A DNA stretch of 15,058 bases, taken from contig JANWHO010000357.1 of NCBI GenBank assembly GCA_025450375.1, forward strand, positions 1 through 15,058. The letters run 5' to 3'. The stretch's first letter is position 1, and each line of letters begins with the position of its first letter. A model generated the notes under the pieces. The model did no database searches and was not told the DNA's origin. It worked only from the letters and a program-made list of their open reading frames with translations. This document shows positions 7,471 through 13,836 of the stretch, in pieces. Source of the DNA: Chloroflexota bacterium (GTDB taxonomy: Bacteria > Chloroflexota > UBA5177 > JANWHV01). The translations under genes were made by a program, and so were the position numbers.

Positions 7471-8419
7471 CATGGGCTCCAAACAAACCACCGCCGTTTC
7501 CCCCGACCACCACCCTCAAGGCCCGCGTCACCGCGATGATACGGGCCGGCGTACTCCCGGCGACATCTCCGTCCATCTGCACCGGAATCGGGGCCTCGGA
7601 TTCAATCTCGATATCGCTCGCCCGGCTCCGAAAAAGTGCCCCCGGTTCGACCGAAGCGGCGCGGAGCAGGGTGCCGACTTGCGGGATCCCCGCCCACAGG
7701 CGGTCACCACGGATCGCCAACACGTCCAACGCCCCATCGTCGGCAATCGCCTGGCGGATCGGCCGCCAGTTGCCGGCGTAGCGCCGCGTATTCCCAATGA
7801 GCAACACCAGGATATTCATCCGCGTTTCCCGCCCATCCAGGCGCAAGCGGATCGGGGTTCCCCGGTAGCCAAGGGCGACGTTGCTTGCCGCCATCGCGTA
7901 GGAAAAGCGGCCAAATCGTTTCTTCAGCCGTCCCGAGACGGCGGCGACCACGGCGGCGTCGAATCCGACGCTTGCCATCAGCAAAAAGTAACGGGAGCCT
8001 ATCTGGCCAACGTCCACCCAGCGCTCGGAGCGCCGATCCAGGAGTGCCGCCAACCTCCCCGGATCGGAGGGAGTCTCGGTCTCGGAAGCCCATAGGTTGA
8101 CCGTCCCCACCGGGAGCACCCCCAGGGTCACTCCACTCCCCACCAGCGGCTGTAATACTTCGTTGATCGTTCCATCTCCCCCCGCCGCCACGACCAGAGG
8201 GTAGCGATCCCGTACCGCCTCCAGGGCAATGGCCGTGGCATCGCCGCCGCGCTGGGTCGGCGCCACCTCGACCGTCCAGCCTCGCCGGCGGAGACGCGAG
8301 GCGACCTCGCCCACCAGCCGATGCGAGGATGCCCGACCCGACACTGGGTTGTGGACGATCAGGGCCCGCCGGGGCCGTTCGTCGACGAAAGCCGTCCGGT
8401 CCAACCCTCTAGGCTCCAT
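7463..8419 (-). CDS. Diacylglycerol kinase-family lipid kinase (DgkB/YegS/LCB5 type)
   Basis: Predicted soluble, membrane-associating lipid kinase of the DAGK catalytic family, probably phosphorylating diacylglycerol or another lipid alcohol with ATP. The 318 residues match the usual length of about 300. Motifs: VHNPVSGRA at 22-30, the nucleotide-binding GGDGT at 80-84 followed by INEVLQPL, LPVGTVN at 102-108 (followed by LWA where many members have DFA), ASVGFDAAVV in the lipid-binding half, ADDGALDV, and QMDGD near the C-terminus. The frame stays open upstream to 8683, but that part lies inside murE and has no family similarity. The ATG at 8419 gives a normal N-terminus and overlaps the murE TAG stop by 11 bp. 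The ribosome binding site is poor, so coupling to murE translation is likely. The exact lipid cannot be told from sequence. Confidence 0.88.
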   Translation of the reverse strand: MEPRGLDRTAFVDERPRRALIVHNPVSGRASSHRLVGEVASRLRRRGWTVEVAPTQRGGDATAIALEAVRDRYPLVVAAGGDGTINEVLQPLVGSGVTLGVLPVGTVNLWASETETPSDPGRLAALLDRRSERWVDVGQIGSRYFLLMASVGFDAAVVAAVSGRLKKRFGRFSYAMAASNVALGYRGTPIRLRLDGRETRMNILVLLIGNTRRYAGNWRPIRQAIADDGALDVLAIRGDRLWAGIPQVGTLLRAASVEPGALFRSRASDIEIESEAPIPVQMDGDVAGSTPARIIAVTRALRVVVGGNGGGLFGAHDE

Positions 8420-9902
8420 AGCCGCGGGCCTGGAGAGCGGCGCGCGCCTCTCCCTCTTCATCCCAGGGCAATGAGCGCCCTCCCACCAGCATGCTGCGTT
8501 CATGGCCCTTCCCGGCCAGCAGAACCACGTCCCCCGGTCCGGCCATGGAGATCGCGGTGAGAATCGCCTGCTTCCGGTCGCTGATCCGGAGGAAATCGGT
8601 CCCTTCCCGAGCGCCCTCCGCCATCGCGCCACGCGCGATCGCCTCCAGGATGTCGGCCGAGCCCTCACTCCGCGGATCCTCATCGGTGATCACGCTGAAA
8701 TCAGCCAGGCGCGCCGCCGCCGCGCCCATCACCGGGCGCTTTTCCCGGTCACGATCTCCAGCGCTCCCAAAGACCACAAGCAACCGCGCCGTGACCAACG
8801 GGCGCAGGGTGGTCAGAACTTTCTCCAGGCTGGCGGCGGTGTGCGCGTAATCGACCACCACCAAAAATGGTTGCCCCAGGTCTACCCGGCGCATTCGCCC
8901 CGGTACCCCGGCGAACGACGGCAAATGGGGCAGCGCCTCCGGCAACGGGATACCCCGTCCATGGAGGATCGCCAACGCTCCCAAAGAGTTGTACACGTTG
9001 AACAGCCCCGGCAATCGGGTCCGCGCCCGGTAGGTGCGGCCCGCCACTTCCACCCCGAAAGACGAGCCGGCCGCGTCGCTCTGGACATCCACCCCGCGGA
9101 TCATCGCCCCGGCGTCCAGACCGAAACTGACCACCTCCACCGGCGAGCCAGGGATCAGGCTAGCGCTCCCCTCGTCATCGCGATTGATCGCCGCGAATCG
9201 CGGTCCTTCCTTCCCCTCGTGCTCCATGAGGGCATCCAGGATCAGCGCCTTCGCCGCGATGTAGTCCTGGCGAGTCCCGTGAAACTCCAGGTGTTCGCTG
9301 GTGATGTTGGTAATCAGCGCCTCATCGAAGGCGCATCGGCGCACCCTTCCCAGGGCCAGGCCATGGCTGGTCGCCTCAAGCACCGCGTCCTGGACCCCAT
9401 CCTCAACCATGGCGGCGAGACCGGCCTGCACCTCGGGCGCCTCCAGGGTCGATTGCCGGGCCCTATTATCCGCCCAGCGAGCACCAACCTTAAAGGCCAC
9501 CGTACTCAACAAACCAGTCTTCCGGCCCAGGCCATCGAGTAGATGGGCCAGCAGGTACACACTGGTTGTCTTCCCATCGGTGCCGGTTACACCAGTTATG
9601 TGCAGGCGACGAGCCGGGAAATCGCGCCGCGCGGCGGCCAGATCCGCCAGGGCCAGACGCGTGGAGGGAACCAGCACGAAGGGCAGTCCAGTTACCGGGC
9701 GCTCCACCACCGCCGCCACCGCGCCCGCCGCCGCCGCGTCCTCGGCGTGAAGATGACCATCGCTCACCGTTCCGGGCACCGCGACAAAAAGATCGCCCAG
9801 TCCAACGGCGCGCGAGTCGTACCTGACCTCGAATACCGAGCTATCAGGGAAGTCGGAGGGGGGAACAATCCCCGCCTCCCGCAGCAGATCAGCCAGCCGC
9901 AT
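8409..9902 (-). CDS. murE: UDP-N-acetylmuramoyl-tripeptide synthetase (MurE ligase)
   Basis: Cytoplasmic ATP-dependent ligase adding the third amino acid to UDP-MurNAc-L-Ala-D-Glu in peptidoglycan synthesis. The 497 residues show an N-terminal UDP-binding domain (YDSRAVGLGDLFVAVPG at 28-44), the P-loop GVTGTDGKTT at 104-113, EATSHGL at 176-182, NITSEHLEFHG at 199-209 with the lysine likely to be carbamylated at 218 (AAKAL), VDYAHT at 349-354, FGSAGDRDREKRP at 378-390, and the acceptor-recognition loop DEDPRSE at 407-413, ending with the GKGHE block at 464-468. The DPR core resembles the DNPR of diaminopimelate-adding enzymes, but the two preceding residues differ, so the acceptor amino acid is uncertain. 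The GTG at 9920 is an alternative start; I prefer ATG 9902 because MRLADLL aligns with known N-termini. It lies 10 bp after the rhomboid stop. Confidence 0.94.
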   Translation of the reverse strand: MRLADLLREAGIVPPSDFPDSSVFEVRYDSRAVGLGDLFVAVPGTVSDGHLHAEDAAAAGAVAAVVERPVTGLPFVLVPSTRLALADLAAARRDFPARRLHITGVTGTDGKTTSVYLLAHLLDGLGRKTGLLSTVAFKVGARWADNRARQSTLEAPEVQAGLAAMVEDGVQDAVLEATSHGLALGRVRRCAFDEALITNITSEHLEFHGTRQDYIAAKALILDALMEHEGKEGPRFAAINRDDEGSASLIPGSPVEVVSFGLDAGAMIRGVDVQSDAAGSSFGVEVAGRTYRARTRLPGLFNVYNSLGALAILHGRGIPLPEALPHLPSFAGVPGRMRRVDLGQPFLVVVDYAHTAASLEKVLTTLRPLVTARLLVVFGSAGDRDREKRPVMGAAAARLADFSVITDEDPRSEGSADILEAIARGAMAEGAREGTDFLRISDRKQAILTAISMAGPGDVVLLAGKGHERSMLVGGRSLPWDEEGEARAALQARGYGA

Positions 9903-9912
9903 CGACGCTCGC

Positions 9913-11265
9913 TCAGGCACCGGCGGGATTCCACGCGATCACGGCCGCCGCCAAGGCCGCTAGAATAACGGCGGCGCTTCCCAGGAGGGCCGCCACGGTC
10001 CCCGGGGACCGCTGATCGTCCAACACGCCGCCGGCCGGGACACCCTGGCTGGTCTTGGGCAACCTGGGACCTACCAGGACCGCCGCCACGATGCCCCCCA
10101 GAAGACCGCCCAGATGGGCCCAGCCATCAATGCCGCCCACCACGTTGGGGATGAGCAGGTTGATCACGGACAGCACCACCACCTGCCCGACCAGGGAGCG
10201 GGATGCCCGGCCAAAGATACGTCGATTGCGAAAGAAAAAGACTCCCAACGCCCCAAACACCCCAAAAATGGCGCCCGAAGCGCCCACCGCCAGGTCGTTC
10301 GAGGCGGCAACGCTGAAAATCGAGCCGCAGATTCCCGCGAAGAAGTAGACATAGAGGAAACGCGCCGGACCCACGCCTCGCTCGAATAGCGGCCCGACCG
10401 CGTAGAGCGAATAACTATTGACCGCCAGATGCAAAATGCCGGCATGCAGGAAAATCGGGGTGATCAGGCGCCACCATTGCCCCTGGTGAATGATCGCGTA
10501 GTCGTCCTTGGCCCCATAGCGATCGAGGGTGGGACTATTTTGCGAGCCGCCGTGAGTCTCCAGGAACAGGTACATGGCGACGTTGATCGCCAGCAGAGCA
10601 TACACCACGAACACGGGGCGGCTGAACAAGAGTCGAAGGGCCTCCGCCGCCTGCCGTCGATCTCCTGGACGCCCTCCGCCCGCCAGCGGAGCCAGAAGGG
10701 CCCGAGGGTAGGTACTCAACCACCGTAATCGCACCGCCAACGATCCCTCTCCCCGGGCGATCGCCGCCCCGTAGGCCGCGCGCAGGGCCGCCGGACGGCG
10801 CCCTGGTGCCTCAAGACGAGCCAGCGCCGCCTCGTAACGCCACTGGCCGGGGGCCAGGGCGCGCGCCTGCTCCAGGACGCGGCGTGCCTCCTCCCACTGA
10901 TCATGCTGGTAGAGGAGCAGGCCGAAATGGTAGTAGGCTGGCGCGAAGGTCTGGTCGGCCTGCATGGCCCTGCTGAAGGCATCCGCGGCGGCCTGGGGGT
11001 TGCCCGCTGCCTGGGCTACCAGCCCCAGCGCCAGATAGGCGCGCGCCTGGCTGGGATCTTCGGCCAGTACCGCGTTCGCCACCTCCGCCGCTTTCGGGAA
11101 TTCGGCGCGCTCGGCCAGAGCCCAGGCCCGCAGTGCCTGGCCGGTGGCCGGATCCCACCCGCCGGCTCCCGACCGATTCAGCAGCCGAAGCGCTTCGTTG
11201 CCCCGCCCCCGCACGATCAGCAGATCGAGGTGGGACAGGTCGGATGAAGGCATGTTCATGGTCAT
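9913..11265 (-). CDS. Rhomboid-family intramembrane serine protease with N-terminal TPR domain
   Basis: Predicted membrane protease of 450 residues. Residues about 10-180 are soluble and helical with tetratricopeptide-like repeats, clearest at AYLALGLVAQAAGNPQAAAD (77-96) and AYYHFGLLLYQHDQWEEARR (110-129). After a basic linker, a membrane segment (about 217-236) leads into the rhomboid core: WWRLITPIFLHAGILHLAVN at 264-283 (the HxxxN motif, H279 and N283), the nucleophile motif GASGAIFG with S330, and GWAHLGGLLGG with H384 completing the Ser-His dyad. A final hydrophobic helix spans about 427-445. All catalytic residues are present, so it should be active; substrates are unknown and the TPR part may recruit them. 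ATG at 11265, with GGAG 3 bases upstream (9 from an in-frame ATG two codons later). recF ends 82 bp upstream. Confidence 0.92.
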   Translation of the reverse strand: MTMNMPSSDLSHLDLLIVRGRGNEALRLLNRSGAGGWDPATGQALRAWALAERAEFPKAAEVANAVLAEDPSQARAYLALGLVAQAAGNPQAAADAFSRAMQADQTFAPAYYHFGLLLYQHDQWEEARRVLEQARALAPGQWRYEAALARLEAPGRRPAALRAAYGAAIARGEGSLAVRLRWLSTYPRALLAPLAGGGRPGDRRQAAEALRLLFSRPVFVVYALLAINVAMYLFLETHGGSQNSPTLDRYGAKDDYAIIHQGQWWRLITPIFLHAGILHLAVNSYSLYAVGPLFERGVGPARFLYVYFFAGICGSIFSVAASNDLAVGASGAIFGVFGALGVFFFRNRRIFGRASRSLVGQVVVLSVINLLIPNVVGGIDGWAHLGGLLGGIVAAVLVGPRLPKTSQGVPAGGVLDDQRSPGTVAALLGSAAVILAALAAAVIAWNPAGA

Positions 11266-11347
11266 CTACTCCGCTCTCCCATACGGCCCGATTCCGGTGC
11301 GCGCTTTGTTGGTCAGGGTACCGCATGGCTGGGCAAAAGGTGGCAAC

Positions 11348-12514
11348 TCACGTGCCCATGGGGCGCAACGCCCCTCGGCTCACTTCCCATCGCTGCGCCG
11401 CGGCGGCGAACTGATCGGCTCCCGCCCCATCCGCGCTGGTGACGAAGGTCTGCTGCCCTTCGGACGCCGCCTTCAGGATCGCTTCTCGCCGTGGGGGATC
11501 CAGTTCCGAGGTGGCATCATCCAGCAGAAGGATGGGCTGCTCGCCGCTCTGGCCCCGCATGTAGGCCAGTTCGGCCAGCTTCATGGCCAGGGTAGCCGTC
11601 CGCTGCTGCCCACGCGAGCCAAAGGCCGTGGCATCGACCTCATTCACCCGGAAGGCAAGGTCATCGCGGTGCGGACCGGCCAGCGACAGCGCCGCCGCCA
11701 GTTCGCGGGGGCGCACCGCCGCCAGGCTCCGCCGCAATGCCTCGCGCGCGGCCAGCACGCCGCCTGCCGCCAGATCCTCGGCGGCCACCCCTCCCAGGGC
11801 CGGAATGTATTCCACCTGCATCCGTTCCTGCTCTCCACTAAGGACAAAATGCCACTCGGCCCCGATCCGGCCCAGATCGCCGGTCGCGGCGGCCCGCTGG
11901 CCCATGACCAGACCGCCATGTTCGCACACTTGATCGTCCCAATATTCGAGCGTGCTCGCCGGCTGGGCTCGCTCGCGGATCTGGCGCAGGAGGGCATTGC
12001 GCTGCACGATCACTCTATTATAGCGGCTGAGGGCGCGAAAGTAGCCGGAGTCGAGTTGGCAAAGCATCACGTCCAGGAAACGCCGGCGCACCGAGGGAGA
12101 CCCTGCCACCAGGTCAACATCGGTGGGAGAGAAAAACACCGCGTGGACCGCCCCCACGACCTCGCTCGCCTTCCGTTCCACCCCGTTCAGCTTGAACCGT
12201 TTCCGCGCCTGACCCTCCGGCCCCCCCTCGCGAATGACAATCTCCAGCGACTGCTCGGTGGCGCCGCGCTCCACCTGTCCCACCACCCGCGCAAAGGCAG
12301 TGGGGCTGAGCGGATCCCGCTCGGCCCAGGAGATCAGCTCGCTGTCGGTTCGGGTGCGTGAAGACTTCGTGGTGGCCAGCAGATAGATAGCCTCCAGCAG
12401 GTTGGTCTTCCCCTGGGCGTTCGCGCCGTGGAGGAGGATCAGCCCTGGCTGAAAGGCTACGTCAAGGGCGACGTAGTTCCGGTAGTGCCGCAAGGACAGA
12501 TGGCGAAGCAGCAC
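11348..12514 (-). CDS. recF: DNA replication and repair protein RecF
   Basis: SMC-like ATPase that loads RecA with RecO and RecR at single-strand gaps and acts near stalled replication forks. The 388 residues are slightly longer than the usual 360-375. Visible motifs: the conserved N-terminus LRHLSLRHYRNY, Walker A GANAQGKT at 30-37, the ABC-type signature SRGQQR at 300-305, Walker B ILLLDD at 328-333 and the D-loop SELD at 336-339. The internal block FFSPTDVDLVAGSPSVRRRFLD at 127-148 is a RecF hallmark. The start is a GTG at 12514, only 4 bp after the dnaN stop; no ATG lies nearby and the ribosome binding site is weak, so translation is probably coupled to dnaN. The dnaN-recF pair is a classical replication cluster. 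Confidence 0.97.
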   Translation of the reverse strand: MLLRHLSLRHYRNYVALDVAFQPGLILLHGANAQGKTNLLEAIYLLATTKSSRTRTDSELISWAERDPLSPTAFARVVGQVERGATEQSLEIVIREGGPEGQARKRFKLNGVERKASEVVGAVHAVFFSPTDVDLVAGSPSVRRRFLDVMLCQLDSGYFRALSRYNRVIVQRNALLRQIRERAQPASTLEYWDDQVCEHGGLVMGQRAAATGDLGRIGAEWHFVLSGEQERMQVEYIPALGGVAAEDLAAGGVLAAREALRRSLAAVRPRELAAALSLAGPHRDDLAFRVNEVDATAFGSRGQQRTATLAMKLAELAYMRGQSGEQPILLLDDATSELDPPRREAILKAASEGQQTFVTSADGAGADQFAAAAQRWEVSRGALRPMGT

Positions 12515-12518
12515 CCGG

Positions 12519-13655
12519 CTAGCGCGGCACGGTCACCGGCATGATCACATGGAGGAAGTCGGCTCCATCAACCGGGCGGAGCACTCCGGCCTGAGTGGGG
12601 CCCAGCAATTCGATTGCCGCCTGGGTGGAATTCATGGCCGCCAACGCGTCGGCCACGTACTTGCTATTGAAGCCGATCTTAATGCTGTCGCCCTCGACCA
12701 CCCCATCCACCACGCTATCGTTGTCTCCCACGTCCTGAGTTTCCGCACTCACGCTCACCGTTCCCGCGCCCCCTTCGCCGGCGTCGATCGCCAGGCGAAG
12801 CAAACTGGAACCATCGCGAGCGAAGAAACCGGCAATCTTCACCGCCTTGAGGAGATCGGCGGTGTTCGCCACCACTCGCGTCTTGTATTCCTTGGGAATG
12901 ATTTGCTTATAGTTCACGAACTGCTCACTCTGGAGGGTAGCCAGGAAATCCACGTTCTCCATGTGGAACAAGATTTGCCCGCGGTTCGGGGTGACCGTGA
13001 TGGCGACCGAGCTATCGTCGTCGGGCAATACGCGCCCCAGTTCAGCAACAGTCTTGGCCGGAATCAGTACGCTAAAATCCGCCCCACAGGGCTTGGCCAG
13101 CCCGGCGGATCGGACCGATAACCGGTAGGCGTCCGACGAGGTCATGGTCACGTTCTCGCCCGCGAACGTTGTATAGATGCCGGTTAAAGGGCCGCGCGTG
13201 CTGTCGGTCGAGGCGGCGAACACCACCTGGTTGATCATGCCGCGGAGAACGCTGGCCCCGATCACCGCCGCCGGCTCGTCGGCGATATTGGGAATCAGGG
13301 GAAACTCATCGGCGTCGATCCCGCGGATGTTGGCCGAGAAGCGGGCGCTGCGAATGCGGGCCACGGTCGGGCTCTCGGGGGTGGTGACCTCTACCTGATC
13401 GTTCGGCAGTGAATTGATGAACTCGGTCAGCAAGCGGGACGGGAGCGTCACCGCGCCATCCTCGAAGATCATGGCCGGGATCCAGAGTGTGATCCCAACC
13501 TTCAGGTCGGTCGCCGACAGACGCAATCGCCCATCGTCGGTAGCCACCAGCACATTGCTCAGCACCGGCAAGGAACTGGCGGCCGCGGTACTGACCCCGC
13601 GATTCACCACTTGCAATCCACGGCTGAGGGCTTCCTGTGAACACGATAACTTCAT
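12519..13655 (-). CDS. dnaN: DNA polymerase III beta subunit (sliding clamp)
   Basis: Ring-forming processivity clamp that tethers DNA polymerase III and many repair factors to DNA. The 378 residues match the three-fold repeated clamp domain; N-terminal MKLSCSQEALSRGLQVV and SSLPVLSNVLV are typical of domain 1, ASTDSTRGPLTGIY and SSDAYRLSVRSA mark domain 2, and KIGFNSKYVADAL with the C-terminal HVIMPVTV mark domain 3 and the clamp-binding cleft (most clamps end near MPMR). ATG at 13655 with a strong GGAGGGG 6 bases upstream. recF begins 4 bp after the TAG stop. A putative promoter lies about 125 bp upstream. dnaA, the usual upstream partner, is absent; the upstream neighbour is a divergent protease gene. 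Confidence 0.98.
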   Translation of the reverse strand: MKLSCSQEALSRGLQVVNRGVSTAAASSLPVLSNVLVATDDGRLRLSATDLKVGITLWIPAMIFEDGAVTLPSRLLTEFINSLPNDQVEVTTPESPTVARIRSARFSANIRGIDADEFPLIPNIADEPAAVIGASVLRGMINQVVFAASTDSTRGPLTGIYTTFAGENVTMTSSDAYRLSVRSAGLAKPCGADFSVLIPAKTVAELGRVLPDDDSSVAITVTPNRGQILFHMENVDFLATLQSEQFVNYKQIIPKEYKTRVVANTADLLKAVKIAGFFARDGSSLLRLAIDAGEGGAGTVSVSAETQDVGDNDSVVDGVVEGDSIKIGFNSKYVADALAAMNSTQAAIELLGPTQAGVLRPVDGADFLHVIMPVTVPR

Positions 13656-13693
13656 TCACGCCCCTCCGCTGGGCCGTGTTGTTTCCGTACACC

Positions 13694-13714
13694 GAGCGGC
13701 GACACTTGCCGCTC
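13694..13714 (-). other. Hairpin in the dnaN leader
   Basis: Perfect 7-bp inverted repeat GAGCGGC (13694-13700) and GCCGCTC (13708-13714) with a 7-base loop, in the predicted untranslated leader of dnaN. A second small inverted repeat, CCCAC/GTGGG, lies at 13717-13736. No U-run follows, so it is not a terminator. The CCGCT of the first hairpin could instead pair with AGCGG at the dnaN ribosome binding site (see findings). Confidence 0.5.
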
Positions 13715-13779
13715 ATCCCACAGCCGCCCAGGTGGGGAACCCCTGCCCAGGAGCATGGACCGTTGAAGTAACGGGGAGT

Positions 13780-13808
13780 ATGATACAGCTTGCGATGCTG
13801 CTCCACAA
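13780..13808 (-). promoter_or_regulatory. Putative sigma-A-type promoter for dnaN
   Basis: On the minus strand TTGTGG (13808-13803, 3 of 6 to TTGACA) and TATCAT (13785-13780, 5 of 6 to TATAAT) are separated by 17 bp. Transcription would start near 13773, leaving a leader of about 118 nt before the dnaN ATG. This is the best -10 in the 181-bp intergenic region. It probably drives the dnaN-to-yabN gene run, since no other convincing promoter is seen before hrcA. Confidence 0.55.
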
Positions 13809-13825
13809 GGCACTAACTCACCAGT

Positions 13826-13832
13826 AGGAGGG
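13826..13832 (+). promoter_or_regulatory. Ribosome binding site of the S8 protease gene
   Basis: AGGAGGG, a near-perfect Shine-Dalgarno sequence, ends 4 bases before the ATG at 13837. It fixes the start of the plus-strand protease gene. No confident plus-strand promoter was found for it. Confidence 0.85.
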
Positions 13833-13836
13833 TCCA

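Noticed and set aside
8420..8683. Upstream extension of the lipid kinase frame
   Set aside because: It lies inside the murE coding region in another frame, is Arg/Trp-rich and lacks kinase-family similarity; the kinase motif region begins normally from the ATG at 8419.
8502..9542. Plus-strand open frame of 346 codons opposite murE
   Set aside because: It is antisense to a MurE with all catalytic motifs intact and has no ribosome binding site or family resemblance. Similar shadows lie opposite recF (11144-12361) and yabN (6616-7398).
11266..11347. Possible internal promoter between recF and the rhomboid gene
   Set aside because: A TACCCT like the hrcA -10 is present on the minus strand, but no -35 occurs at 16-18 bp spacing (the nearest TTGCCA is 20 bp away).
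13799..13807. Possible DnaA box TGCTCCACA upstream of dnaN
   Set aside because: Two mismatches to TTATCCACA, a single copy and no AT-rich unwinding region nearby, so there is no support for an origin.
13756..13820. Plus-strand promoter for the S8 protease (TTGAAG, TATGAT, TTGCGA elements)
   Set aside because: The hexamers are at wrong spacings (10 bp for TTGAAG/TATGAT) or match too poorly (TTGCGA with TAACTC); not supportable by eye.
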